A stretch of DNA of 5,398 nucleotides from Candidatus Brevefilum sp. (GCA_007135845.1 SLIC01000080.1:1-5398), one strand, 5' to 3'; shown: positions 1 to 5,398, counted from the first letter of the stretch. The notes: generated by a model not told the origin, from the letters alone. Program-made: numbers and translations.

Positions 1-244
1 AGCCCTGGCTGACCCCACACGCTTGCTGATCCTGACCTTACTGTTCAACGGTGAGCGCGGTGTTGGCGATATCGCGGACCATTTAGCCGTCTCACAGAGT
101 GCCGTGTCACATCAATTGCGGCTGTTACGCAGTTTAGATATTGTGCGCTACCACAAAGAAGGTCGTGAAGTGTTTTATGACCTGGCAGACGATCATGTTC
201 GGGATATCCTTATGCGGACGTTCGAACATATACTTCATGACTGA
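1..244 (+). CDS. ArsR/SmtB-family metal-sensing repressor, 3' part (5' end outside window)
   Basis: Eighty C-terminal residues are visible, read from the codon at base 2; the N-terminus lies upstream of the window. The fragment opens with the ArsR hallmark ALADPTR and then shows the winged helix-turn-helix: recognition helix around SQSAVSHQLRLLR, followed by the wing HKEGREVFYDL. The last helix carries D63, H65, H76 and H79 (fragment numbering), i.e. D-x-H-x10-H-x2-H. This matches the alpha5 inter-subunit site of CzrA (Asp84, His86, His97, His100), with His where SmtB has Glu, so zinc or cobalt sensing is the best inference. Whether an alpha3N cysteine site is also present cannot be seen. The family binds DNA as a dimer and releases it when metal binds. 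The ATPase gene starts 14 bases after the TGA stop, so the pair is very likely one auto-regulated operon; the operator must lie upstream of base 1. A TTG at base 23 is internal, not the start. Confidence 0.93.
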   Translation, partial: ALADPTRLLILTLLFNGERGVGDIADHLAVSQSAVSHQLRLLRSLDIVRYHKEGREVFYDLADDHVRDILMRTFEHILHD

Positions 245-246
245 GG
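243..246 (+). promoter_or_regulatory. Ribosome binding site of the metal ATPase
   Basis: GAGG overlaps the TGA stop of the ArsR-type gene and lies 12 bases before the ATG at 259. The spacing is slightly long. The overlap with the upstream stop suggests the two genes are translated from the same message. Confidence 0.5.
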
Positions 247-258
247 CGAAAGACATTC

Positions 259-2442
259 ATGGCTGAAACAACATTGAAAATCACAGGACTGGATTGTATG
301 GACTGTGCCAATGAACTGGAAACCTCTGTCGCCGCATTACCGGGGGTGCAAGACGTCAATGTACGGTTTTTTGACAGCACCCTGACGGTGCGTGGGGATG
401 TCGACCTTGTTAAGCTGCGCAATTTGATCAACAAGTTAGGTTACCATGAAGTGCTCCATCAGGATGATGTTGATGGTGGCGATGAAGCGGCTGTCCAGCC
501 AATCGCTGTCGTTGGGTTCTGGCGCTACCTGATCCGGCAAGTCGAAACCCGGCTGGCATTAATTGCAGCTGTGGTGATTCTGGCGTCTTTTACAGCCAGT
601 TGGCTGGGTGTCTCGCGGGGCGTGGTTATTGCCATGCAGATTGGTGCCTTGATCCTGGCTGGCTGGCCAATAGCGCGCAGCGGTTTTGTCAATCTTTGGA
701 TCAATCGTACGTTCAACATAAATTTCTTGATGACGGTTGCTGGTTTGGGTGCGCTGGCGATTGGTGAATATGCTGAAGCAGCCACGTTGATCCTGCTGTT
801 TGACCTGGCGGAAGCCCTGGAGGGATTTACCAATGAGCGGGCCCGGGGAGCGATCTCACAATTGAGGGCCCTATCACCCACGCATGCGATCAGGCTTGAA
901 GCAGGGATTGAACAGCGGGTACCGGTGGAAGACCTGGTCGTTGGTGACACAATCCTGGTCAGCCCGGGTGAACGCATCCCGGTGGATGGGGTCATCGCCG
1001 AGGGTCACAGCGATATCAACCAGGCGCCAATCACCGGTGAAAGTATGCCGGTGTGGAAGGAAAAAGGCGACTCTGTTTTCAGCGGAACAGTCAATGGGAG
1101 CGGACGAGTCTTGATCGAAGTCACCCGGTTGGTTGCAGACAGCACCCTGCACCGCATTATCGAGATGGTTACTGAGGCGCAGTCCCGCCAATCACGCAGC
1201 CAGAAGTTCATCGATAAATTTGCCCAATATTACACGCCCGCCATGGTGATCCTGGCGTTGATGATGGCCGTTCTCCCGCCGCTGTTGTTTGGGGCACCAT
1301 TTCTAAACCCCATTGATGGTGGTCGCGGCTGGCTGTACCGAGCCCTGGCGCTGCTGGTGATCAGCTGCCCCTGTGCCCTGGTCATCTCTACACCGGTGAC
1401 GATGGTTGCCAGCCTGACCAAAGCCGCTCGGGAAGGGGTTTTATTTAAGGGGGGAATCTTCCTGGAACAATTGGCGCGGATCAATGTGTTCGCCTTTGAT
1501 AAAACTGGCACCCTTACCCTGGGTGAGCCGCAAGTCGTAGATACCAAGGATTTGGATTGCATGGAGGCAGCAGCTTGCGAACCCTGTGATGATTTACTGG
1601 CACTGGCATACGCCCTTGAGCGGCACAGCACCCATCCACTGGCACAGGCAATTGTGAAGGAAGCCGAAGCGCGTGGTGTAACGCACTGCTACCCGGCAGC
1701 CAGGGACCTGGTGACGCGCGGCGGGCTTGGCCTGGAGGGCAGGGTAAACGGGTATAAGATGACGATTGGCAGCTTGCGCATGTTTGAAAAGGAACATGTT
1801 ATCCCTGATGAGGTGCGTACCTGGGTCATGGAGGCTGAGGGGCAGGGTAGGACTGCCATGCTCCTCTGCGATGGTGACCGGGTACGTGGCTTTATCGCTG
1901 TTGCGGACACACTCCGTCCCGAATCTCAGGCTGTCATTGGTGCATTAAACCGCATGAAGAAACACACCCTGATGCTGACCGGTGATAATTCAGCGGTTGC
2001 CAGCGCGGTTGGTGGCTCACTGGGTTTAGATGATGTCAGGGCGAATCTGTTGCCCGGGGATAAACAGACGGCGGTGGAACAACTCCGGGAGTCCTATGGC
2101 GCAATTGCCATGGTGGGGGATGGGATTAATGATGCACCCGCATTAGCCGCAGCTAACCTGGGAATTGCGATGGGCGGCAGCGGCAGTGCCCAGGCGATGG
2201 AAACCGCGGATGTGGTCTTAATGGCGGATGACATCCACCAACTGCCCTTTGCGATCCGATTATCGGCCTTCGCTAACCGGTTGATCAGACAGAACATCGG
2301 TTTCAGCCTGGGAAGTAAATTGCTGGTCGCTGTATTTGCCCTGCTGGGTTATGCACCATTATGGCTGGCAGTACTGGCAGATATGGGCGTCTCGTTACTG
2401 GTGACGGCAAATGGGTTGCGGGCGTTGCGGTTTGAGGGGTAG
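259..2442 (+). CDS. Heavy-metal-exporting P1B-type ATPase (Zn/Cd/Pb class, ZntA/CadA-like)
   Basis: This 727-residue inner-membrane pump expels divalent soft metals using ATP. An N-terminal HMA domain (about residues 5-65) has the metal ligands C13 and C16 in GLDCMDCA. Membrane segments lie at about 98-140, 153-188, 326-345, 358-380 and 680-718. Catalytic motifs are all present: TGES 259-262 (actuator), CPC 370-372 in the membrane, phosphorylated D414 in DKTGTLT, H459-P460 of the nucleotide domain, TGDN 574-577 and GDGINDAP 620-627. K687 and D708 in the last two helices have the same 21-residue spacing as ZntA Lys693/Asp714, which marks the Zn/Cd/Pb subgroup rather than the copper pumps. Length is normal for the family. 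An unusual extra cysteine group (C434, C440, C443) sits just after the phosphorylation site. The ArsR-type gene 14 bases upstream is its likely regulator. Zn versus Cd or Pb preference cannot be decided from sequence. Confidence 0.97.
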   Translation: MAETTLKITGLDCMDCANELETSVAALPGVQDVNVRFFDSTLTVRGDVDLVKLRNLINKLGYHEVLHQDDVDGGDEAAVQPIAVVGFWRYLIRQVETRLALIAAVVILASFTASWLGVSRGVVIAMQIGALILAGWPIARSGFVNLWINRTFNINFLMTVAGLGALAIGEYAEAATLILLFDLAEALEGFTNERARGAISQLRALSPTHAIRLEAGIEQRVPVEDLVVGDTILVSPGERIPVDGVIAEGHSDINQAPITGESMPVWKEKGDSVFSGTVNGSGRVLIEVTRLVADSTLHRIIEMVTEAQSRQSRSQKFIDKFAQYYTPAMVILALMMAVLPPLLFGAPFLNPIDGGRGWLYRALALLVISCPCALVISTPVTMVASLTKAAREGVLFKGGIFLEQLARINVFAFDKTGTLTLGEPQVVDTKDLDCMEAAACEPCDDLLALAYALERHSTHPLAQAIVKEAEARGVTHCYPAARDLVTRGGLGLEGRVNGYKMTIGSLRMFEKEHVIPDEVRTWVMEAEGQGRTAMLLCDGDRVRGFIAVADTLRPESQAVIGALNRMKKHTLMLTGDNSAVASAVGGSLGLDDVRANLLPGDKQTAVEQLRESYGAIAMVGDGINDAPALAAANLGIAMGGSGSAQAMETADVVLMADDIHQLPFAIRLSAFANRLIRQNIGFSLGSKLLVAVFALLGYAPLWLAVLADMGVSLLVTANGLRALRFEG

Positions 2443-2490
2443 CACATTTTTTTGAACATTAATTATTGATAAATGCTGCTATTGGTTTTT
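2438..2490 (+). terminator. Possible factor-independent terminator after the metal ATPase
   Basis: Bases 2438-2449 (including the ATPase stop codon) can pair with 2471-2483: a CAUUU/AAAUG stem, one bulged C (2476), then UAGCA/UGCUA, extended by two G-U pairs. The loop is long (21 bases, AT-rich). A run of five T follows at 2486-2490. The position at the end of a transcription unit that converges on another supports the call. The long loop and the two bases between stem and T run make it a weak example. It does not work as a terminator for the opposite strand, which has no T run on its side. Confidence 0.35.
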
Positions 2491-2507
2491 CTGGTTGCAG
2501 GGGATCA

Positions 2508-2948
2508 TTATGTCGGATTCGGAACATGCCTGGCGTGCCATAAATCGAAAACAAACAGGAATGCGGCTTGAAGGATGATGCCCCAACCGGTTCCCTGCCA
2601 GAAAGCGGATGTGCTGCCCAGGGTAAAGATAATCACGACGCCGCCGGCTATGTAAAGCACATCCAGGGCAGTGTTGATCCACAAGATCTTGCGTATTCTG
2701 CTGGCTTCCCGGACGTCATTTTGATCAACAGCTTCATCCATCAGGTTTTGCTTCACGCGGCGCTGACCAAGCCAGACGATGATACCATCCACAGCACCCC
2801 AGGCAAGCAACTGAATCCCAAATCCTTGCCAAAATGGGTTGCCAAAGAGTATCAAAACAACACCAGCCACCATGCTGAGAACTGCCCACAGGGCCAGCCG
2901 TCGCATCAGTGATTTTTCAAAATCCCAAATCATCCGAACACTTTTCAT
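2508..2948 (-). CDS. Small four-helix membrane protein of unknown function, with internal duplication
   Basis: I do not recognise this 146-residue protein with confidence; a DUF6992-like membrane family is possible but unverified. Four hydrophobic segments are seen at about 18-36, 42-60, 89-110 and 118-137, with a charged, basic and acidic connector (about 62-88). The two halves look like copies of one two-helix unit: FWQGFG at 39-44 and FWQGTG at 116-121 sit at the same place, each preceded by a GVV-containing helix and followed 21 residues later by an R-x-V turn. It is the last gene of the minus-strand group. The first ATG lies 32 bases inside the end of the SDR gene and has no convincing ribosome binding site. 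ATGs at 2931-2933 (residue 6) and 2904-2906 (residue 15) are alternative starts, and the second would remove the overlap. No catalytic motif is visible. Confidence 0.75.
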   Translation of the reverse strand: MKSVRMIWDFEKSLMRRLALWAVLSMVAGVVLILFGNPFWQGFGIQLLAWGAVDGIIVWLGQRRVKQNLMDEAVDQNDVREASRIRKILWINTALDVLYIAGGVVIIFTLGSTSAFWQGTGWGIILQAAFLFVFDLWHARHVPNPT

Positions 2949-3615
2949 CAGGTACCAATGCAGCCAATAATTGCGCCCAATCCGGGCAGCCTTTTTGATC
3001 CGCTTCGACCACCTCGAAGGTCACGGGAATTTGCTGCAAATCGTTTAACGCCTGCAAGCAAGTGTCGGCCAGGTCTTCCCGGCTGATGGTTCCAAGGATA
3101 TGATCGCCCTGGTCGAAGACCAGTGGATGACAGCCGCCTGGTGTGTCTTTCAACCCGCCCGGGCGAACAATGGCATAATCCAATCCGCTATGTCTTAAAG
3201 CTTCCTCACCTTTGAGCTTCCAATCCAGTATCTTGCCAAAGCGGTTCAAGGGATGCTCAGGATGGGTGACGGCTATCGAGGAAATCAGGATGAAGCGTTG
3301 TACACCCATTGATTGAGCAGCTCTAACCATATTAGCTACACCTTCGTAATCCACCCGTTTGGGGCAGTTTTTTCCAACTGGGGAAGAGGTCCCCACCGCT
3401 GAGATGACGGCTTGCATACCTTCCATTGGGTTAAGCAGTGTTTCATACTCACGCACATCGCCAACATGATAAATCAAATTTGCTCCGAATAATTCTTGAG
3501 CTTTTGATAAATCTCGCACCAGGAGCTGTGGGTAAATACCACTCGCCACCAAGTTTCTAACAATGATCTGACCGGTTCGTCCGGTACCACCTACAATTAA
3601 AATTTTATCTAACAT
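2917..3615 (-). CDS. NAD(P)-binding atypical SDR (NmrA / SDR_a5-like)
   Basis: This 232-residue soluble protein has a Rossmann fold. The dinucleotide-binding loop GGTGRTG is at residues 9-15. R34 in LLVRD after the second strand suggests NADP(H) preference. The adenine-side GDV is at 52-54. An SAVGT segment (72-76), the ISSIAV strand (111-116) and VRPGGL (150-155) are typical of the atypical SDR branch that includes NmrA, Tic62 and YwnB/YhfK-type proteins. The usual Tyr-x3-Lys pair is not evident: the region that should hold it reads DWKLKGEEAL (131-140), with lysines but no tyrosine. A redox-sensing or binding role is therefore as possible as a reductase role, and the substrate is unknown. 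The start is supported by an AGG 9 bases upstream (3625-3627). The gene begins 28 bases after the peroxiredoxin-like gene, and its 3' end overlaps the next gene. Pairing with a redox protein suggests a role in redox or stress metabolism (inference). Confidence 0.88.
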   Translation of the reverse strand: MLDKILIVGGTGRTGQIIVRNLVASGIYPQLLVRDLSKAQELFGANLIYHVGDVREYETLLNPMEGMQAVISAVGTSSPVGKNCPKRVDYEGVANMVRAAQSMGVQRFILISSIAVTHPEHPLNRFGKILDWKLKGEEALRHSGLDYAIVRPGGLKDTPGGCHPLVFDQGDHILGTISREDLADTCLQALNDLQQIPVTFEVVEADQKGCPDWAQLLAALVPDEKCSDDLGF

Positions 3616-3624
3616 ACCAATATA

Positions 3625-3627
3625 CCT
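3625..3627 (-). promoter_or_regulatory. Ribosome binding site of the SDR gene
   Basis: AGG (in ACAGGT) lies nine bases before the ATG at 3615, within the 28-base gap after the peroxiredoxin-like gene. It is a short match but supports this start. Confidence 0.45.
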
Positions 3628-3643
3628 GTAAAAATACCAATAA

Positions 3644-4141
3644 TTAAATGGTCTGATTAAGAATATTTTGTTTGTTTATCTCCTTAAGCAGTTTTATGAT
3701 CTCATCATTTTCCGGGATATCTGACATTGAGCGGGCATAGTGAACGTAGCGGGTCACGCCTTCTTTATCGATGATCATCTGTGCAGGAACCCGGCCAAAT
3801 TTCAACAGGGTAACTTCCTGATCGTAAAGGCGGGCAGCTTGATGGTCGGGGTCTGCCAGTCCGATAAAGGGTATATTGCCCTGAATCCAGAATCTCTTAA
3901 AATCTTCCAGAGAATCTGGACCGACTGCAATAACTTCAGTCTCAGTTTGGACAAACTGATGGTAATCCTGGCACAACTGTGCCATATGCCTGCGGCAGAA
4001 TGATCAGGTAAAGCCGCGGTTAAATACCAGGTAGACATTCTTTTTGCCCTCAAAATCTGACAGACTAACGTCTTTGCCCTGGGTGTTGGTTAATGTGAAA
4101 TCACGAGCTTTTTCACCTTGCTTGATTCGTTTGCTTGTCAT
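3644..4141 (-). CDS. Peroxiredoxin-like (AhpC/TSA, PRX_like2-type) selenoprotein with in-frame TGA at codon 46
   Basis: Read through the TGA at 4004-4006 as selenocysteine, the product is 165 residues, the usual size for a thioredoxin-fold peroxiredoxin-like protein. The N-terminal part (1-45) is family-typical: a DFTLTN segment, a GKDVSLSDFEGK turn, then the strand YLVFNRGFT. The active site becomes U46-S-F-C49 followed by RRHMAQL, so the TGA occupies the first (peroxidatic) cysteine of the family's CxxC. Downstream come a VGPDS turn (73-77), ADPD (96-99), the cis-proline region VPAQMIID around P119, and a C-terminal helix. The expected role is reduction of peroxides or disulfides in the cytosol. 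The ATG at 4141 has GGAG seven bases upstream, overlapping the end of the hydrolase gene; only 4 bases separate the two genes. Codons before and after the TGA are in the same frame, so no frameshift is needed. Alternatives are a recent nonsense mutation or a base error. An internal ATG at 3985 would give 113 residues lacking the active site, and I reject it as the real start. Confidence 0.85.
3969..3984 (-). promoter_or_regulatory. Candidate bacterial SECIS hairpin
   Basis: In the mRNA the sequence UGGCAC-AGUU-GUGCCA forms a perfect 6-bp stem with a 4-base loop. Exactly 25 bases lie between the UGA and the first loop base. Known bacterial SECIS elements have the apical loop roughly 16-37 bases after the UGA and a G among the first two loop bases; here the loop starts A-G and contains the GU seen in the E. 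coli fdhF loop. A bulged U such as that in the fdhF upper stem is not obvious. The hairpin lies inside the codons for M53 to Q58, so it has to satisfy both protein and RNA constraints. Its partner would be the SelB elongation factor, whose gene is not in this window. Confidence 0.75.
4004..4006 (-). other. Candidate selenocysteine codon (UGA)
   Basis: Codon 46 of the peroxiredoxin-like gene is TGA, flanked by ACC and TCA. It falls at the first position of a CxxC-type redox motif (reads U-S-F-C), the classic position for selenocysteine in thioredoxin-fold selenoproteins. TGA is one base from the Cys codons TGC and TGT. The coding signal on both sides is clear and continuous. TGA cannot simply be reassigned as a general sense codon here, since the ArsR-type, SDR and partial hydrolase genes all appear to end with TGA. 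Confidence 0.82.
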
Positions 4142-4145
4142 TGTA

Positions 4146-5120
4146 TTACTCCAATATCATTGTGATAAAGTCATCGATTGCAGCCAGGAAATCCACCGGA
4201 CATTCTTCCTGAGGGAGGTGACCGCAGTTTTCAATCACCACCAGGGTTGTGTCAGGAATGTCTTCCGCCAGGCGCAGGCTGGCTTCCAAAGGAACGATCT
4301 GGTCATCCTCGCCAGCAATCACCAGGGTTGGGACTAGAATTTCGTTCAATCGCTCTGCCAATCCAGGCGGACTGGCAGCCTTGGTATGTTCCCACAGGGC
4401 GCGATCCCAATTGTCTGCCATAAGGGGTTTTCGATAGCCAGCGATAATGTCGGGGTTTGCCTCAACCTGGCTGGGATCGCTCCAGGCGCTGCGGATGAAG
4501 GCATCGCCCTGACTGCCTGCTAACCGGCGGGCGATCAGTGGGCCGATGTGATCCACCTGGGGGGTGCTCAGCAGCCAATTCAAAATAGGGGCATCGGGCC
4601 TGGTCTGGTAAATGGCTGCATTGACCTGGATCAATGCTTGCACACGCTGTGGATGTGCCAGTGTGAAGGCGGTCGCCAGGGTGCCGCCAGCAGAGTTGCC
4701 GACCAGGATCGCTTGTTCAATTGCCATTTCGTCCATTAATCCGATCAGCAGGTCGATATTGCTCTCCTGGGTGTAGGGGTTTGCACCTTCCCAGGTGAGC
4801 GGTCGTTCGGTTAACCCGAAAGCGGGGCGGTCATAGGCGATTACCATGCCGTATGTCGAAAGTGGGTCGAGCACTTCTCGCCACGAGAAGGTGCTGGCGC
4901 CAAACCCATGCAATAAAATAAAGGCCGGTTCTCCCTGGCCGCTGCGCTTGAGATGTACATTGAGGTCATTGATTTCCAGAAAGATACTGTCAGGGTCAGC
5001 CAGTTCTTGCGGCGGGCGGGTATTTTCCACGCTGCCCACAGGTACGAGGAAGGGCCCAACCAATAACACAACGAGGAGTGTGGTGATGACAATCAGGGTG
5101 ATCTTCCAACCTTTTTTCAT
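4146..5120 (-). CDS. Membrane-anchored alpha/beta hydrolase
   Basis: This 324-residue serine hydrolase is counted from the ATG at 5120. A basic start MKKGWK and one hydrophobic helix (about residues 7-25) form a signal anchor, placing the catalytic domain outside the cytoplasm or at the membrane surface. The alpha/beta fold shows the oxyanion HGFG at 71-74, the nucleophile elbow GNSAGG with Ser143, the acid in AGEDDQIVP (Asp273 most likely) and His301 in NCGHLPQEE, so the triad is complete. A cap region lies at about 165-255. Overall it resembles epoxide hydrolase / meta-cleavage-product hydrolase / lipase relatives; the substrate cannot be told. Start choice: GGAG lies five bases before the ATG at 5120. 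An alternative ATG at 5135 forms an ATGA overlap with the preceding gene's stop but has no ribosome binding site; it would add five residues. It is followed after 4 bases by the peroxiredoxin-like gene, so the two are very likely translated together. Confidence 0.92.
   Translation of the reverse strand: MKKGWKITLIVITTLLVVLLVGPFLVPVGSVENTRPPQELADPDSIFLEINDLNVHLKRSGQGEPAFILLHGFGASTFSWREVLDPLSTYGMVIAYDRPAFGLTERPLTWEGANPYTQESNIDLLIGLMDEMAIEQAILVGNSAGGTLATAFTLAHPQRVQALIQVNAAIYQTRPDAPILNWLLSTPQVDHIGPLIARRLAGSQGDAFIRSAWSDPSQVEANPDIIAGYRKPLMADNWDRALWEHTKAASPPGLAERLNEILVPTLVIAGEDDQIVPLEASLRLAEDIPDTTLVVIENCGHLPQEECPVDFLAAIDDFITMILE
4149..4152 (-). promoter_or_regulatory. Ribosome binding site that fixes the start of the peroxiredoxin-like gene
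   Basis: GGAG lies seven bases before the ATG at 4141, and the hydrolase stop TAA (4146-4148) follows it directly. This well-placed site shows that translation starts upstream of the TGA, which argues for readthrough over initiation at the internal ATG at 3985. Confidence 0.75.
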
Positions 5121-5125
5121 TCGTA

Positions 5126-5129
5126 CTCC
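5126..5129 (-). promoter_or_regulatory. Ribosome binding site of the membrane-anchored hydrolase
   Basis: GGAG lies five bases before the ATG at 5120 and just after the TGA stop (5132-5134) of the upstream hydrolase. It favours 5120 over the ATG at 5135, which overlaps that stop. Confidence 0.6.
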
Positions 5130-5131
5130 AA

Positions 5132-5398
5132 TCATTGCCCGATAGATTGCAAGAATGTAACCGTTGCCTGAACGATCTGATTCTGTTGTTCTGCTTGACT
5201 GAGGGAGGCAACACCGTCACCATTTTGGTCGCCGTACCAACCAAAACCAGCATGGTTCCCGCCGGTAATTTCTACAAATATGGTACTGGCAGGCAAGCGG
5301 TTCTGTGAGTCGGCAATGTCCTCAAGGGTTGCCAGCCCGTCGTTACTGGCAAAAACAGAAAGGACCGGCAGGCTTGAGTCAGTGAGGTCGTTACTGCC
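5132..5398 (-). CDS. Alpha/beta hydrolase, Abhydrolase_5-like, C-terminal part (5' end outside window)
   Basis: Eighty-eight C-terminal residues are visible, ending at a TGA. They show the end of an alpha/beta hydrolase fold: the strand PVLSVFASNDG with the likely catalytic acid D20 (fragment numbering), a VEITGGNHAGFG segment with the catalytic His49, and a last helix QIVQATVTFLQS. The spacing of Asp and His and the phrase GGNH-x2-FG are typical of the Abhydrolase_5 family (predicted dienelactone-hydrolase-like enzymes). The nucleophile lies outside the window. After the His, the loop reads GDQNGDGVASLSQAEQ, which has a DxNxDG look. It belongs to a different hydrolase subgroup from its downstream neighbour, so this is not simply a tandem duplication. 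Its stop overlaps an ATG and sits next to the ribosome binding site of the next gene, so the two are co-transcribed. Confidence 0.85.
   Translation of the reverse strand, partial: GSNDLTDSSLPVLSVFASNDGLATLEDIADSQNRLPASTIFVEITGGNHAGFGWYGDQNGDGVASLSQAEQQNQIVQATVTFLQSIGQ

Noticed and set aside
525..995. A 156-codon open frame on the minus strand inside the ATPase gene
   Set aside because: It is a mirror of strongly coding ATPase sequence, has low-complexity Ser/Arg/Ala-rich content, no start signal and no recognisable domain.
2568..2912. A 114-codon open frame on the plus strand opposite the membrane-protein gene
   Set aside because: It is antisense to a convincing four-helix membrane protein, its translation shows no fold-like pattern, and the minus-strand operon accounts for the region.
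3614..3642. Direct repeat ATACCAATA (3614-3622 and 3634-3642) near the SDR start
   Set aside because: It is short and AT-rich, located in a 28-base intergenic gap within a co-transcribed group, with no sign of an operator or mobile element.
3644..3985. A 113-residue protein starting at the internal ATG at 3985 as the complete gene
   Set aside because: It has no ribosome binding site, lacks the N-terminal half of the thioredoxin fold and the active site, and the upstream 52 codons are in the same frame with family-like sequence and a good start signal.
4001..4010. Frameshift or assembly gap in the peroxiredoxin-like gene
   Set aside because: The coding frame is identical before and after the TGA, and the protein motif is continuous across it, so no base needs to be inserted or deleted.
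4846..5145. A 99-codon plus-strand frame opposite the hydrolase genes
   Set aside because: It covers the N-terminal region of a clear hydrolase on the other strand and has no domain or ribosome binding site.
1..5398. Search for tRNA, rRNA, CRISPR arrays, insertion sequences, riboswitches and selC
   Set aside because: No cloverleaf-like region, repeat-spacer series, transposase, terminal inverted repeats or large structured non-coding stretch was seen. The longest gene-free stretch is only about 65 bases (2443-2507).

Overview
The window looks like bacterial chromosome of moderate GC. The flavour of the proteins would fit an anaerobic or metagenome-derived Chloroflexota-type bacterium, but that is a guess from protein style and nothing in the window fixes the taxonomy. 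Gene density is high, and almost every base belongs to one of two converging gene groups.

The left part (1-2442, + strand) is a heavy-metal efflux unit. It holds the 3' end of an ArsR/SmtB-family repressor whose last helix carries a complete CzrA-type zinc site. Fourteen bases later comes a full-length P1B-type Zn/Cd/Pb-exporting ATPase. The expected logic is that metal binding releases the repressor and the ATPase pumps the metal out. A possible factor-independent terminator follows the ATPase.

The right part (5398 down to 2508, - strand) is a compact five-gene group read right to left. In order it contains the C-terminal part of an Abhydrolase_5-like alpha/beta hydrolase, a membrane-anchored alpha/beta hydrolase, a peroxiredoxin-like protein, a small NAD(P)-binding atypical SDR, and a four-helix membrane protein of unknown function. 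The genes overlap or are separated by 4-28 bases, so co-transcription is likely. The promoter is outside the window.

The most important observation is in the peroxiredoxin-like gene (4141..3644). Its reading frame is interrupted by one in-frame TGA at codon 46, exactly where this thioredoxin-fold family has the first, peroxidatic cysteine of its CxxC active site. The frame continues uninterrupted for another 119 codons. Twenty-five bases after the TGA there is a hairpin with a perfect 6-bp stem and an AGUU loop, which fits the known layout of bacterial SECIS elements. I read this as a selenoprotein with a UxxC active site that ordinary gene calling would truncate to a 113-residue fragment without its catalytic residue, or would call a pseudogene.
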